A stretch of DNA of 64,000 nt from CAVVWJ01 sp964475685 (GCA_964475685.1 CAYYXP010000068.1:1-64000); one strand, 5' to 3'. Positions 45,453 through 54,391 are shown, counted from the first letter of the stretch. The notes: generated by a model from the sequence alone, not told the origin. A program made the numbers and translations.

Positions 45453-45748
45453 CACCCGCGCAGGAGGTTGATGTTCTGGAGGTCGACGGACTGGCGGTGC
45501 CGGAACATGGCCAGGATGATGGCCAGTCCCACCGCCGCCTCCGCCGCGGCAACGGTCATCACGAAGAAGACCATGACCTGGCCGCTGGACCCGTACAGCT
45601 GCGCCAGCGCCACGAAGGTGAGGTTCACGGCGTTGAGCATCAGCTCGATGCACATGAACACGACGATGGCGTTCCGGCGCAGAAGCACTCCCGCCACGCC
45701 GAGGCTGAAGAGGATGGCGGACAGACCGAGCGAGGGTCCGAGGAGCAT
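45452..45748 (-). CDS. nuoK: NADH-quinone oxidoreductase subunit K
   Basis: 98 residues, three transmembrane helices. Carries the conserved buried glutamate in VVFMCIELMLNAVNLTFVAL and a second acidic position in TVAAAEAAVGLAIILAMF, both on the proton path of the Mrp-like core. ATG 45748 overlaps the nuoJ stop by one base (TGATG). Length is normal for the family. Confidence 0.96.
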   Translation of the reverse strand: MLLGPSLGLSAILFSLGVAGVLLRRNAIVVFMCIELMLNAVNLTFVALAQLYGSSGQVMVFFVMTVAAAEAAVGLAIILAMFRHRQSVDLQNINLLRG

Positions 45749-46305
45749 CACACCTTCCGCTTGGCCAGAACGACGGCGCCGATGATGGCCACCAGGAGGA
45801 GGATCGACGTGATCTCGAACGGCACGAGGTAGACCTGAAAGAGCGGCGCGGCGATGGCGCCGACCACGCCGTTCGCCTGTGCCTCCTGCCGCGCGAGGGC
45901 CCCGGCGGCAAAGACCACGGCGGGGTCGTTGAAGGCCCCCCCCTGTGCCAGCTCCTCCGCCAGCCGTTTCGGGGTGTAGCGCCAGAGGGCGAACAGCTCG
46001 CCGAGCAGCAAGCCGACGACCACCAGCGTGGCCGCCACCGTCGAGGGCCCCCGGAGGTCGGAGGTGGCGTGGCCAAGATTGAGCAGCATGATCACGAAGA
46101 GAAAGAGGACCATCACGGCGCCGGCGTAGACCAGCACCTGGATGGCCGCGATGAACTGGGCGTCGAGCAGGACGTAGATGGCCGCCAGCGAGAACATCGT
46201 GGAGACGAGCCACAAGGCGGCACTCACCGGGTTCCTCTGAAGAATGCACAGCGAGGCCGAGAGGACGGCGGCGCCGGCGAAGAACCAGAACACGGCGTTG
46301 GTCAT
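45748..46305 (-). CDS. nuoJ: NADH-quinone oxidoreductase subunit J
   Basis: 185 residues, five helices. The signature helix VLVYAGAVMVLFLFVIMLLN (third helix, pi-bulge region) is present, preceded by AALWLVSTMFSLAAIYVLLD. The loop between helices 4 and 5 is long (RYTPKRLAEELAQGGAFNDP). It starts directly after the nuoI stop with no spacing. Confidence 0.95.
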   Translation of the reverse strand: MTNAVFWFFAGAAVLSASLCILQRNPVSAALWLVSTMFSLAAIYVLLDAQFIAAIQVLVYAGAVMVLFLFVIMLLNLGHATSDLRGPSTVAATLVVVGLLLGELFALWRYTPKRLAEELAQGGAFNDPAVVFAAGALARQEAQANGVVGAIAAPLFQVYLVPFEITSILLLVAIIGAVVLAKRKV

Positions 46306-46830
46306 CTATTCGCCCCGGGGATCGGCAGGGTCCCAGAGCGTCGAGACCGGGTGGGTCTGCGACGAGAGGCGCTCGAGGTCGTAGACGAACCGATCGCGGG
46401 AGTACTCCGAGTTCTCGAAGTGCACCCCCACGTGGATGGCCTCCTCGGGGCAAACCTCCTGGCAGTAGCCGCAGAACACGCAGCGGAATTCGTCGATCTC
46501 GTAGATGAGCGGGTACCGGTTGCCCTGCTCGTCCTCGCCGGGGACCAGCTTGATGCAATTGGCGGGGCAGATCTGCGGGCACAGGCCGCAGGCGACGCAC
46601 TTGGACCGCCCCTGCTCGTCGGTGAGCATGCGGTGGGTGCCCCGCCACCGGTCGGAGATGCTCCACTGGCCCATGCCGCTCCCGGGGCCGGTGCTCTTCT
46701 CCTCGGGGTACTGCATCGTGACCTTCGGCTCGAACATGTGCTTGAAGGTGAGCGCCATTCCCCGGAGCGTCGCCCTGACGTAGCTCACGTTCCGCTCGGG
46801 CCGCGTGAGGACCTTCACTCCGATGGCCAT
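46306..46830 (-). CDS. nuoI: NADH-quinone oxidoreductase subunit I
   Basis: 174 residues. Binds clusters N6a and N6b through two ferredoxin motifs: CVACGLCPQICPANC and CVFCGYCQEVCPEEA. The N-terminal amphipathic segment GMALTFKHMFEPKVTMQYPE contacts the membrane arm. Relays electrons from NuoG to NuoB. ATG 46830 overlaps the nuoH stop by one base. Confidence 0.96.
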   Translation of the reverse strand: MAIGVKVLTRPERNVSYVRATLRGMALTFKHMFEPKVTMQYPEEKSTGPGSGMGQWSISDRWRGTHRMLTDEQGRSKCVACGLCPQICPANCIKLVPGEDEQGNRYPLIYEIDEFRCVFCGYCQEVCPEEAIHVGVHFENSEYSRDRFVYDLERLSSQTHPVSTLWDPADPRGE

Positions 46831-48041
46831 CAGCCCGCCACCGCCGGGCGCCGGCCCGAGCCCTTGATGAAGATGCCGCTGTCGAGCCAGCCGAAGACGA
46901 GAACACCGATCACAAGGTTCACTCCGAACAGGATGAGCGACTCGAGGCGCGGATGGGTGACCCCGCCGACCCGCTGGATGAGGTAGATCGCGGTGCACAC
47001 CACCATGATGTAGGCCAGGGCGAGGGGCATGAGCACCTTCCACCCCAGCGCCATCAGCTGGTCATAGCGGAATCTCGGCAACGTCCACCGGATCCACATG
47101 ACCACGAAGATCCAGAACATCACCTTGAGGAAGAAGAACCCGGCCGTCGCCACCGTCTGCAGGGTCCCGCCCCGCTCGTCCCACGCGCCCGGTATGTCCC
47201 ACCCGCCGAAGAAGAGGGTGGTCACCATGGCACACACCGTCACGACGTTGGCATACTCGGCGATGAAGAAGAAGGAGAACTTCATGGCGCTGTACTCGGT
47301 GTGGTAGCCCGCGATCAGCTCCGACTCCGCCTCCGGCAGGTCGAACGGAAGCCGGTTGGTCTCGGCGAACCCGGAGATCAGGAAGATGAAGAACGAGAGG
47401 AAGAGCGGCAGCACGTACCAGAGGCCGGCCTGCTGGTGCGCGACGATCACCGAGAAGCTCACGTTGCCCGACATCAGGAGCACGGGGATCAGACTCAACC
47501 CCATGGCGACCTCGTACGAGATTATCTGCGCGCTGGCCCGTAGGCCGCCGAGGAGGGCGTACTTGCTGTTGGACGACCAGCCCGCGAGCGCGATGCCGTA
47601 GACGCCGAGCGAGCTGATCGCCAGCACGAACAGGAAGCCGATGGGGAGGTCGGCCACCACCATCGGCATGGCGCCATGGTGGGTGAAGCGGCCGAGCGAC
47701 CCGAGGGTGAAGTCGAACTCCACCGGCAACGGGGCCGCGAAGGGAATGACCGCGAAGAGCAGCAGCGCCGGAATGAACGACATAGCGGGCGCGAGGATGA
47801 ACAGGCCCCGGTTCGCCAGCGCGGGGAATGTCTCTTCCTTGAGGATGTTCTTCACCCCGTCGGCCGCCGGCTGGAGCAGCCCGGCCCAGCCCACGCGATT
47901 GGGGCCGCGACGGTTCTGCATCCACGCGCTCACCTTGCGCTCCATGAGAGTGAGCAGGGCGACGCCGATCATGGTGATGGTGAACACCACGAGCATCTTG
48001 AGGACGCTCAGCAGGAGGAAGCCCTTCATTTCCGGCGTCAT
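46830..48041 (-). CDS. nuoH: NADH-quinone oxidoreductase subunit H
   Basis: 403 residues, about nine helices; forms the quinone chamber with NuoB and NuoD. Key blocks: ALLTLMERKVSAWMQNRRGP, NRVGWAGLLQPAADGVKNIL, the charged quinone-site loop FAETNRLPFDLPEAESELIA and YHTEYSAMKFSFFFIAEYAN. Slightly longer than the E. coli protein (325) because of extra C-terminal helices. ATGA overlap with nuoG. Confidence 0.96.
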   Translation of the reverse strand: MTPEMKGFLLLSVLKMLVVFTITMIGVALLTLMERKVSAWMQNRRGPNRVGWAGLLQPAADGVKNILKEETFPALANRGLFILAPAMSFIPALLLFAVIPFAAPLPVEFDFTLGSLGRFTHHGAMPMVVADLPIGFLFVLAISSLGVYGIALAGWSSNSKYALLGGLRASAQIISYEVAMGLSLIPVLLMSGNVSFSVIVAHQQAGLWYVLPLFLSFFIFLISGFAETNRLPFDLPEAESELIAGYHTEYSAMKFSFFFIAEYANVVTVCAMVTTLFFGGWDIPGAWDERGGTLQTVATAGFFFLKVMFWIFVVMWIRWTLPRFRYDQLMALGWKVLMPLALAYIMVVCTAIYLIQRVGGVTHPRLESLILFGVNLVIGVLVFGWLDSGIFIKGSGRRPAVAG

Positions 48042-49645
48042 CGGGCCGCCGGGGCGGCAGGGGCCGCGGTCAGGATCCGGCCGGTGAACCCGATGTCTCC
48101 ATAGCGGATTCCGCCAAACAGCGGCCAGCGCTCTCCCAGGAGGAGGAACGCCTCCTCGGCGGTCGAGGGCGCATCGGCGTCGGGGCCGGGCCCGGCGAGC
48201 ACCTCGCCGGCCACCCACCATGCTGGCCGGGCCATGCCGGGCTGGGACTTTGCCTGATGAAAGCGCTGCAGCCGACGGTCCCGGTTCAGGTAGGTCCCGT
48301 TCTCCTCGGCCATGTTCGTGACCGGGAGCACGAGGTCGGCTCGCCGGATGGAATCGGTCGCGACGGTGCCCAGCACCACCACCACTCCCGCGGCGGCAGC
48401 GAGCGCCGCTTCTTCGGTGGGGCCGATCTCGGCGTCGAGCACCACCACCAGCGAGGCGCCCGCCGCTGCCGCGAGGGCCGATTCCCAGGTGGCCGAGTAA
48501 CCGAGCAGCCGGGCTCCGGCGAGATTTGGCGCCCGCTCCCGCCGCAGCGCCAGCCCGGGGATCCCGGGCAGCGGTGCCTCCTCGCCCAGCGGTACCTGTA
48601 CCGCGGCGGTGACGTCGAAGCGCTCGATCAGGCGCATAAGGAGGCCAAGCGATTCGGTCGAGGCCCGGCCGGAGGCCAGCAGCACCGCGCTTCCCGAGGC
48701 CCCGCGGACCACCTGCCCAAGCCGGTCGAGCGCGGTGTCCCAGTCGGTGGCGACGTGGCGGCCGCCCTCGCGGACGAGGGGCGCCTCGATCCGGTCGCCG
48801 CGGTTCATCCAGCGGTAGTTCATCCGGCCGTGGTCGCAGATGAAATGCCGGTTGACCTCGAGGTTCGGCCGGGGGCGAATGCGGACGACGACGTCGTCCC
48901 GCGTATCAATCGTAACGTTGCATCCCTGGGTGCATCCGGGGCAGACGCTCGCGGCCTTGTCGAGGTCCCAGGCGCGCGCCTTGTGGAGGAAGTCCTTGGA
49001 GAGCAGCGACCCCACGGGACAGAGGTCGACGACATTGCCGGCCCACGGATGATCCAGCTTCCCGGATTCGGCGATTCCGATGTAGGCGCGGTCGCCGCGC
49101 TCGGAGACGTTGAGCAACGGCGCCCCGGCGACATCGTCCATGAAGCGCACGCAGCGGGTGCACAGGATGCACCGATTGGGCACGTAGAGGATGTCGGGCC
49201 CGAAATCCTCGACCGGGTTGTACCGCTTCGCGTATTCCTCGTAGCGAGTTCCCGCGCGCCCTTCCTGGAACACATAGTTCTGCAACTCGCATTCACCGGA
49301 CTGATCGCAGATCGGGCAGTCGAGCGGGTGATTGATGAGGAGGAACTCGAGGACGCTCTCGCGCGCCTTCCGGGCGCTCTCGCTGTTGACATGGACCACC
49401 TGCCCCTCGGCCACGGTGGTGACGCAGGCCGGCGCCAGCTTCGGCGCCTTCTCCACTTCCACCAGGCACATCCGGCAGACGGCGGGCGACGGGAGCGACG
49501 GGTGGTAACAGTAGTGGGGAATGAGGACGCCGGCCTGCTTGGCGGCCTCGATGATCGTCGTGCCCGCGGGCACCGCGATCGAGGCGCCGTCGATCGTCAC
49601 GTTGACGAGCTGGTCAGCCATTCTCGGTTCCTGGTTGCTAACCAT
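48038..49645 (-). CDS. nuoG: NADH-quinone oxidoreductase subunit G (short form)
   Basis: 535 residues versus about 780-910 in well-studied relatives. All iron-sulfur ligand sets are present: N-terminal [2Fe-2S] HYCYHPSLPSPAVCRMCLVE, the HPLDCPICDQSGECELQ (H-C-C-C) motif for N5, CILCTRCVRF with VDLCPVG for N4, and CPGCTQGC with a later FICDHGR cysteine for N7. The molybdopterin-like C-terminal domain is strongly shortened. ATG 49645 has GAGGAAG upstream; ATG 49621 (MADQLVNVT) with AGGA is an alternative. Confidence 0.92.
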   Translation of the reverse strand: MVSNQEPRMADQLVNVTIDGASIAVPAGTTIIEAAKQAGVLIPHYCYHPSLPSPAVCRMCLVEVEKAPKLAPACVTTVAEGQVVHVNSESARKARESVLEFLLINHPLDCPICDQSGECELQNYVFQEGRAGTRYEEYAKRYNPVEDFGPDILYVPNRCILCTRCVRFMDDVAGAPLLNVSERGDRAYIGIAESGKLDHPWAGNVVDLCPVGSLLSKDFLHKARAWDLDKAASVCPGCTQGCNVTIDTRDDVVVRIRPRPNLEVNRHFICDHGRMNYRWMNRGDRIEAPLVREGGRHVATDWDTALDRLGQVVRGASGSAVLLASGRASTESLGLLMRLIERFDVTAAVQVPLGEEAPLPGIPGLALRRERAPNLAGARLLGYSATWESALAAAAGASLVVVLDAEIGPTEEAALAAAAGVVVVLGTVATDSIRRADLVLPVTNMAEENGTYLNRDRRLQRFHQAKSQPGMARPAWWVAGEVLAGPGPDADAPSTAEEAFLLLGERWPLFGGIRYGDIGFTGRILTAAPAAPAAR

Positions 49646-49657
49646 AGGGGCGCTTCC

Positions 49658-50965
49658 TCATACCACGGCCATGGAAGGCTCGCGGGCCCCGGCAATGTAC
49701 GCCTCGAATTCGGAGCGGAACTTCTGGATGCCGCTCACCACCGGCGCCGCGCAGGAATCGCTCAGCACGCAGATCGTCTTCCCCGTCATGTTCTCGGACA
49801 GGTCGAGCAGCAGCTGGAAATCGTCCTGCTTCCCCTTCCCCGCCAGGATGCGTTCGAGAATCCTTGTGGTCCACGCGGTGCCCTCGCGGCACTGGGTGCA
49901 CTGGGCGCACGACTCGTGGGCGTAGAACCGGGCGAGGCGCCAGATCTGATAGACCATGTCGGTGGTATCGTCCATCACGATCATACCTGCCGAGCCGAGC
50001 ATGGAACCCTGGGCGACGATACCCTCGTAGTCGAACAGCGCTTCCTCGGCCTCCTGCCGCGTCATGATCGGCACCGACGAGCCGCCGGGAATGACCGCCT
50101 TGAAGGTGCGCCCGGGCCGGGGGCCGCCGGCCATCTCGTAGAGGATCTCCTTCAGCGGCGTGCCCATGGTGACCTCGTAATTCCCCGGCCGCTGCACGTG
50201 GCCGCAGATCGAGATCAGCTTGGTCCCGGTGCTCTTCGGGCTGCCGAGGCAGAGGCCCTTGTGCCAGGCGGCGCCCCGAACGAGAATGTGCGGCACCGCG
50301 GCGAGTGTCTCCACGTTGTTGATCGTGGTGGGCATCCCGAAGAGGCCGGACGCGGCCGGAAAAGGCGGCTTGATCCTGGGGTTGCCGCGCTTTCCCTCGA
50401 TCGAGTTCATCATCGCGGTCTCTTCACCGCAGATGTAGGCCCCGGCCCCTCGGTGGATCACCATGTCGATCCGCTTCCCGCTGCCGAAGGCGTTGGGACC
50501 CAGAGCGCCCCTGGCGTACGCTTCGGCCACCGCTTCTCCCATGATCCGGAGCGGCTCGGTGACCTCGCCGCGAATGTAGATGTAGCCACGCTCCGCGCCG
50601 ATGGCATGCGACGCGATGGCGCAGCCCTCGATCAGCGCGTGAGGCGTCCACCGCATGATCTCGCGGTCCTTGAATGTCCCGGGCTCGGACTCGTCGGCGT
50701 TGCACACGAGATAGTGCGGATTCACACCGTCCTTGGGCATGAACGACCACTTGAGCCCCGTGGGAAACCCGGCCCCGCCGCGGCCCCTCAGCCCCGACGC
50801 CTTGACCTCCTCGACGATGGCCTCGCGGGTCATGCCGAGCGCCTTCCGAAGGCCTTCGTAGCCGCCGCGCTCGACCCATCCGTCGAAGGTCCGCGCGCCG
50901 GCGTCCCCGAAGTACCGGGACAGGACGACGGTCTCCCCGGGATGACTGGGGTGCGGATAGCCCAT
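49658..50965 (-). CDS. nuoF: NADH-quinone oxidoreductase subunit F
   Basis: 435 residues. Site of NADH oxidation, holds FMN and cluster N3. FMN/NADH motifs: SGLRGRGGAGFPTGLKWSFM and YLVCNADESEPGTFKDREIM; RGAGAYICGEETAMMNSIEG; N3 ligands in ESCAQCTQCREGT plus a late cysteine in LSDSCAAPV. The ATG shares its first bases with the nuoE TAA stop (TAATG). Works with NuoE and NuoG in the dehydrogenase arm. Confidence 0.96.
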   Translation of the reverse strand: MGYPHPSHPGETVVLSRYFGDAGARTFDGWVERGGYEGLRKALGMTREAIVEEVKASGLRGRGGAGFPTGLKWSFMPKDGVNPHYLVCNADESEPGTFKDREIMRWTPHALIEGCAIASHAIGAERGYIYIRGEVTEPLRIMGEAVAEAYARGALGPNAFGSGKRIDMVIHRGAGAYICGEETAMMNSIEGKRGNPRIKPPFPAASGLFGMPTTINNVETLAAVPHILVRGAAWHKGLCLGSPKSTGTKLISICGHVQRPGNYEVTMGTPLKEILYEMAGGPRPGRTFKAVIPGGSSVPIMTRQEAEEALFDYEGIVAQGSMLGSAGMIVMDDTTDMVYQIWRLARFYAHESCAQCTQCREGTAWTTRILERILAGKGKQDDFQLLLDLSENMTGKTICVLSDSCAAPVVSGIQKFRSEFEAYIAGAREPSMAVV

Positions 50966-51453
50966 TACGGGTACCTCTGCAGGATGCCGGGCACCTTGTC
51001 CGGAGTGACGTCTTCGATGAAGTCGTCGTCGACGAGGATGGGCGTGGGGAAGCCGCAGGCGCCCAGGCATTCGACCTCGATCACCGTGAAGCGGCCGTCC
51101 GGGCTGGTGGCGCCGAGCTCCCGGCAGCCGGTCTTCTCGAGGAGCGCCTTCACCACGTCTTCCGCGCCGCAGATGTTGCACGGAGAGGTGGTGCACACCT
51201 GGATGAAGTGGCGGCCCACGGGGTGGGTGTGATACATGGTGTAGAACGAGACCACGCCCTTCACGTACGCCGGCGTCAGCCCCAGCACTCCGGCGACCTC
51301 CTCGATGGCCGGCTCGGAGATCCAGCTCCGTTCCTCCTGGACCATCCAGAGCGCCGGCAGCAGGCAGGCCTGCTTGGTCGGGTAGTCGTCGAACAACCGT
51401 TCGAGCCGGGCCCAGGTCTCACCGACGAAGACCGGCTGGTGAGTCGCGCTCAC
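50965..51453 (-). CDS. nuoE: NADH-quinone oxidoreductase subunit E
   Basis: 162 residues. A thioredoxin-like [2Fe-2S] subunit (N1a) with ligands in VCTTSPCNICGAED (CX4C) and VECLGACGFPTPILVDDDF (CX3C). N-terminal helical part YPTKQACLLPALWMVQEERS is typical. GTG start in a GTGA overlap with nuoD. The order nuoD-nuoE-nuoF is conserved. Confidence 0.95.
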   Translation of the reverse strand: MSATHQPVFVGETWARLERLFDDYPTKQACLLPALWMVQEERSWISEPAIEEVAGVLGLTPAYVKGVVSFYTMYHTHPVGRHFIQVCTTSPCNICGAEDVVKALLEKTGCRELGATSPDGRFTVIEVECLGACGFPTPILVDDDFIEDVTPDKVPGILQRYP

Positions 51454-52742
51454 CGGTCGACCTCCCCCATCACGATGTCCACGCTCGCGTTGATGGCGAT
51501 GACGTCGGACAAGAGGGCGCCCTCGCACATCCTGGGCAGGCTCGCCAGGTTGATGAAGGAGGGCGGCCGGATGCGCCACCGCACCGGCTTGCTGGTGCCG
51601 TCCGAGACGAGGTACGTCCCCAGCTCGCCCTTGGGATTCTCCACCCCCATGTATGCCTCGCCCACCGGCGGCTTGACCCCTTCCATGACCTGCTTGAAGT
51701 GGAAGATCATCGCTTCCATGTCACTCATCGCGCGGGACTTGGGCGGCAGGATGACCCGCGGATCGTCCACGTTGATCGGGGCGCCCTGGAGAAGAGAGAG
51801 CCGGTCGAGCGCCTGCTCGAGGATGCGGTTGGACTGGGTCATCTCCTCGAGCCGCACGCGATAGCGGTCGTAGATGTCGCCGTGCTCGCCGACGGGGACG
51901 TCGAAGTCGTAGGTCTCGTAATCGAGGTATGGGCGGTCCTTCCGCACGTCGTAGTCCACGCCGCTCGCCCGCAGCATCGGTCCCGAGAGCGAGTAGTTGA
52001 TCGCCTCCTCCGCCGTGAGGGCGCCGACGCCCTGGGTGCGCCCGATCCAGATGGCGTTCCGGGTGAACATGGTGTCCACCTCGGCCAGCGTCTTGGGGAA
52101 GGTCCGGGTGAAGTCGCGGAGGTCCGCCTCGAAGTCGTCCGGCACGTCCGCCATCATCCCGCCCACACGGGTGAGACTGGTGGTGAGACGCGCGCCGGTC
52201 CACTTCTCCTGGAGGTTGTAGATCCGCTCCCGCTCCTGGAACGACCAGAGGAAGGGCGTGTAGGCGCCGAGGTCGATGCCGGTGGTGCCGAGCCAAACGA
52301 GATGCGAGATGATCCGGCTCATCTCGCAGGCGATGACGCGCAGCACCCTGCACCTCTCCGGCACCTCAATCCCCATCAGCTTCTCCGCGCCCAGCGCGAA
52401 GCCGACGTTGTTGGCCATGGGGGAGAGGTAGTCGGTGCGGTCGGTGAGGGGGATGATCTGATTGTAGTGCCGGTACTCGCCGAGCTTCTCGAAACCGGAA
52501 TGGAGGTAGCCGATATGAGGGATGCAGCGCTTGACGGTCTCCCCCTCGAGCTCGAGGACGAGTCGGAGGACCCCGTGCGTGGCCGGGTGCTGCGGCCCGA
52601 TGTTGACCAGCATGTGCTCGGCGCCGAAATCCTCGTCGAAATGGCGGTCCCGGGGGGCGGCCGACAGGGGGATCCTCGCTGGACGTCCTGCCGCGTCGAG
52701 GCCCGGGGTGGCCAGCGCCATTTCCACGGTTCTGAGGCTCAC
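51450..52742 (-). CDS. nuoD: NADH-quinone oxidoreductase subunit D
   Basis: 430 residues, the 49-kDa-type subunit that lines the quinone site. Conserved NIGPQHPATHGVLRLVLELE includes the histidine that contacts the quinone headgroup; GYLHSGFEKLGEYRHYNQII and RTDYLSPMANNVGFALGAEK follow. C-terminal SVDIVMGEVDR is standard. The GTG at 52742, coupled to the nuoC stop, is used. About 40 residues precede the first conserved block, a somewhat long N-terminus. Confidence 0.95.
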   Translation of the reverse strand: MSLRTVEMALATPGLDAAGRPARIPLSAAPRDRHFDEDFGAEHMLVNIGPQHPATHGVLRLVLELEGETVKRCIPHIGYLHSGFEKLGEYRHYNQIIPLTDRTDYLSPMANNVGFALGAEKLMGIEVPERCRVLRVIACEMSRIISHLVWLGTTGIDLGAYTPFLWSFQERERIYNLQEKWTGARLTTSLTRVGGMMADVPDDFEADLRDFTRTFPKTLAEVDTMFTRNAIWIGRTQGVGALTAEEAINYSLSGPMLRASGVDYDVRKDRPYLDYETYDFDVPVGEHGDIYDRYRVRLEEMTQSNRILEQALDRLSLLQGAPINVDDPRVILPPKSRAMSDMEAMIFHFKQVMEGVKPPVGEAYMGVENPKGELGTYLVSDGTSKPVRWRIRPPSFINLASLPRMCEGALLSDVIAINASVDIVMGEVDR

Positions 52743-53356
52743 CGCAGGTACCCCCGCTCTCCGCGGGCCAGGCGCTCGCGCATGTCCGTGGGGAGCTCGT
52801 CGAAGGCCTCGGCGATGCTCAGCTCCTCCATGGAGTAGTGCGCCTCGGGATTGGCGGCGAGCGCCTGCCGGGTCTGTTCGGCCCGGCTGAAGTGCCCTCG
52901 GAGGGGAAAGGCCTTCCGCAGTGGGTACCCCTCGGCGTAGGTCTCCCACATCAGGATCCGCCGCAGGTCGGGGTGGCCCGAGAAGACGACGCCGAACATG
53001 TCGTACACCTCGCGCTCGAGCCAGTCCGCCCCTTTCCACAGGTCCCAGACCGACCGCATCTCCAGCGGTTCCCGCTGCTCCAGCTCGACCTTGACGCGCA
53101 GATCCGCCCGCCGCGCGAGGGAGCGCAGCTGGTAGACGACTTCGAGCGGGCGTTCGGGGTCCCGGTATTCGACGGCGGTGACGTCGGTGAGGTAGTCGAA
53201 GCGCTGGCCGGGGGCGTCCTTGAGCCAGGCAAGTACGTCGTGGGAGCGCTCACGGGCGACGTAGGCGATCGTGTCGCCGCAGGAGACGGCGTGCCGCCCG
53301 ACGGCGTCCCCGAACTCGGCGCGGAGGGGGGCGATCGAGGGTGAGAGCGACGTCAT
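52739..53356 (-). CDS. nuoC: NADH-quinone oxidoreductase subunit C
   Basis: 205 residues, the 30-kDa-type subunit of the connecting arm. Contains the PROSITE-like signature EREVYDMFGVVFSGHPDLRR, then ILMWETYAEGYPLRKAFPLR. Separate from nuoD, unlike the fused NuoCD of E. coli. The C-terminal 40 residues (SMEELSIAEAFDELPTDMRE) extend past the usual end. ATGA overlap with nuoB. Confidence 0.95.
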   Translation of the reverse strand: MTSLSPSIAPLRAEFGDAVGRHAVSCGDTIAYVARERSHDVLAWLKDAPGQRFDYLTDVTAVEYRDPERPLEVVYQLRSLARRADLRVKVELEQREPLEMRSVWDLWKGADWLEREVYDMFGVVFSGHPDLRRILMWETYAEGYPLRKAFPLRGHFSRAEQTRQALAANPEAHYSMEELSIAEAFDELPTDMRERLARGERGYLR

Positions 53357-53961
53357 GACGTGCGGGTCTGGTGCACCGAGTTCCCGAACGGCTCGCTCAG
53401 TTCATCCACCCGTTCCGCCGGGAGGAAGAGCCCGGAGGGCCCGACCAACTTCTCCTCGCGGAGAAGATCGTCGTCAATGCTCTCCCCCATGATCTTCTTC
53501 TGGAGGAGCCGGATTCCGTAGATGAGACCCTCCGGCCGCGGCGGGCAGCCGGGGACGTAGACGTCCACCGGAATGATGGTGTCGATCCCCTGCACCATCG
53601 CGTAGTTGTCGAAGATGCCGCCCGAGGACGCGCAGGCCCCCATCGAGATGGCCCACTTCGGCTGGGGCATCTGGTCCCAGATCCGGCGAATGACCGGAGC
53701 GAGCTTGAAGGGGAGGCGGCCGGCACAGATGAGCACGTCGGCCTGGCGCGGGGAGAAGCTCATCCGTTCCATTCCGAAGCGGGCCAGATCGAACCGGCTC
53801 GCGGCGGCGGCCATGAACTCGATGGCGCAGCAGGCGGTGCCGAAGGGCATCGGCCAGAGCGAGTTACTGCGGGCCCAGTTGGTCAGGAAGTCGAGGCGGG
53901 TGGTTACCCAGTTGGGGGAGACCGATGAAACGGTCGTACCCTCGGAACGTAGGGGACTCAA
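53353..53961 (-). CDS. nuoB: NADH-quinone oxidoreductase subunit B
   Basis: 202 residues. Holds cluster N2, the last iron-sulfur centre before the quinone: ligands in PFGTACCAIEFMAAAASRFD (paired cysteines), SMGACASSGGIFDNY and VYVPGCPPRPEGLIYG. No ATG or GTG fits upstream of the conserved start region without entering nuoA; a TTG at 53961 forms a TTGA overlap with the nuoA stop, with GTGGGA just before it, and gives MSPLRSEGTTVSSVSPNWV as N-terminus. Confidence 0.95.
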   Translation of the reverse strand: MSPLRSEGTTVSSVSPNWVTTRLDFLTNWARSNSLWPMPFGTACCAIEFMAAAASRFDLARFGMERMSFSPRQADVLICAGRLPFKLAPVIRRIWDQMPQPKWAISMGACASSGGIFDNYAMVQGIDTIIPVDVYVPGCPPRPEGLIYGIRLLQKKIMGESIDDDLLREEKLVGPSGLFLPAERVDELSEPFGNSVHQTRTS

Positions 53962-54323
53962 TCCCACTGGAGGGCCCCCCGCTTCCAGATGTAGACGTAC
54001 CCCACGGCAAGAATGACGACGAAGACGAGCATTTCGATGATCAGGAGGCCGGCGATGTCGCCCATCTGGCGGAAGGCCACGGCCCACGGAATCATGAAGA
54101 CCGTCTCGATGTCGAAGATGATAAAGAGCATGGCCACGAGGTAGAACTTGACCGAGAACCGCTCCCTTGCCGTCCCCAGCACCGGCATGCCCGACTCGTA
54201 CGGCGCGATCTTGGTCGGGGTGCGGCGGTAGGTGGAGAGGAGATGGGAAGCCCCCAACATCAGGATCGCGTTTGCGACCACGAAAGCGATCAGGATCAGG
54301 AGCGGGATGTAGGGTTGAAGCAT
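53958..54323 (-). CDS. nuoA: NADH-quinone oxidoreductase subunit A
   Basis: 121 residues, three helices. Conserved PYESGMPVLGTARERFSVKF in the loop and LFIIFDIETVFMIPWAVAF in helix 2 (acidic residues near the quinone site). First gene of the 14-gene complex I locus. No Shine-Dalgarno sequence precedes the ATG; upstream lie a promoter and an inverted repeat described separately. Confidence 0.96.
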   Translation of the reverse strand: MLQPYIPLLILIAFVVANAILMLGASHLLSTYRRTPTKIAPYESGMPVLGTARERFSVKFYLVAMLFIIFDIETVFMIPWAVAFRQMGDIAGLLIIEMLVFVVILAVGYVYIWKRGALQWD

Positions 54324-54338
54324 GAGGGCGGTGCTTTC

Positions 54339-54364
54339 GTGAAAAGTTTCACTTACGGCGTGAA
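54339..54364. promoter_or_regulatory. Triple GTGAA/TTCAC inverted repeat upstream of nuoA
   Basis: GTGAAAAGTTTCAC (54339-54352) is an inverted repeat with six-base arms. Its right arm also pairs with a third half-site as TTCAC-N7-GTGAA (54348-54364). On the predicted nuo transcript the first palindrome covers about +4 to +17, and the third half-site touches the -10. It could be a regulator's operator or a leader hairpin; no regulator gene is nearby. Confidence 0.5.
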
Positions 54365-54391
54365 GTTAACCGCCCCGGAAAGGTGTTTCAA
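54363..54391 (-). promoter_or_regulatory. Promoter of the nuo locus
   Basis: Minus strand: TTGAAA (54391-54386), a 17-base spacer, TAACTT (54368-54363). The predicted start near 54356 gives a leader of about 33 bases to the nuoA ATG. The -35 matches 5 of 6 consensus bases. It lies in the 158-base divergent gap between nuoA and dcd; on the plus strand a TATATT at 54403-54408 could be a dcd -10 but lacks a matching -35. Confidence 0.55.

Noticed and set aside
48257..51232. 991-codon plus-strand open frame antisense to nuoG, nuoF and nuoE
   Set aside because: Composition is dominated by R, G, H, A and P, with no domain. It is explained by GC-rich third positions of three solid genes on the other strand.
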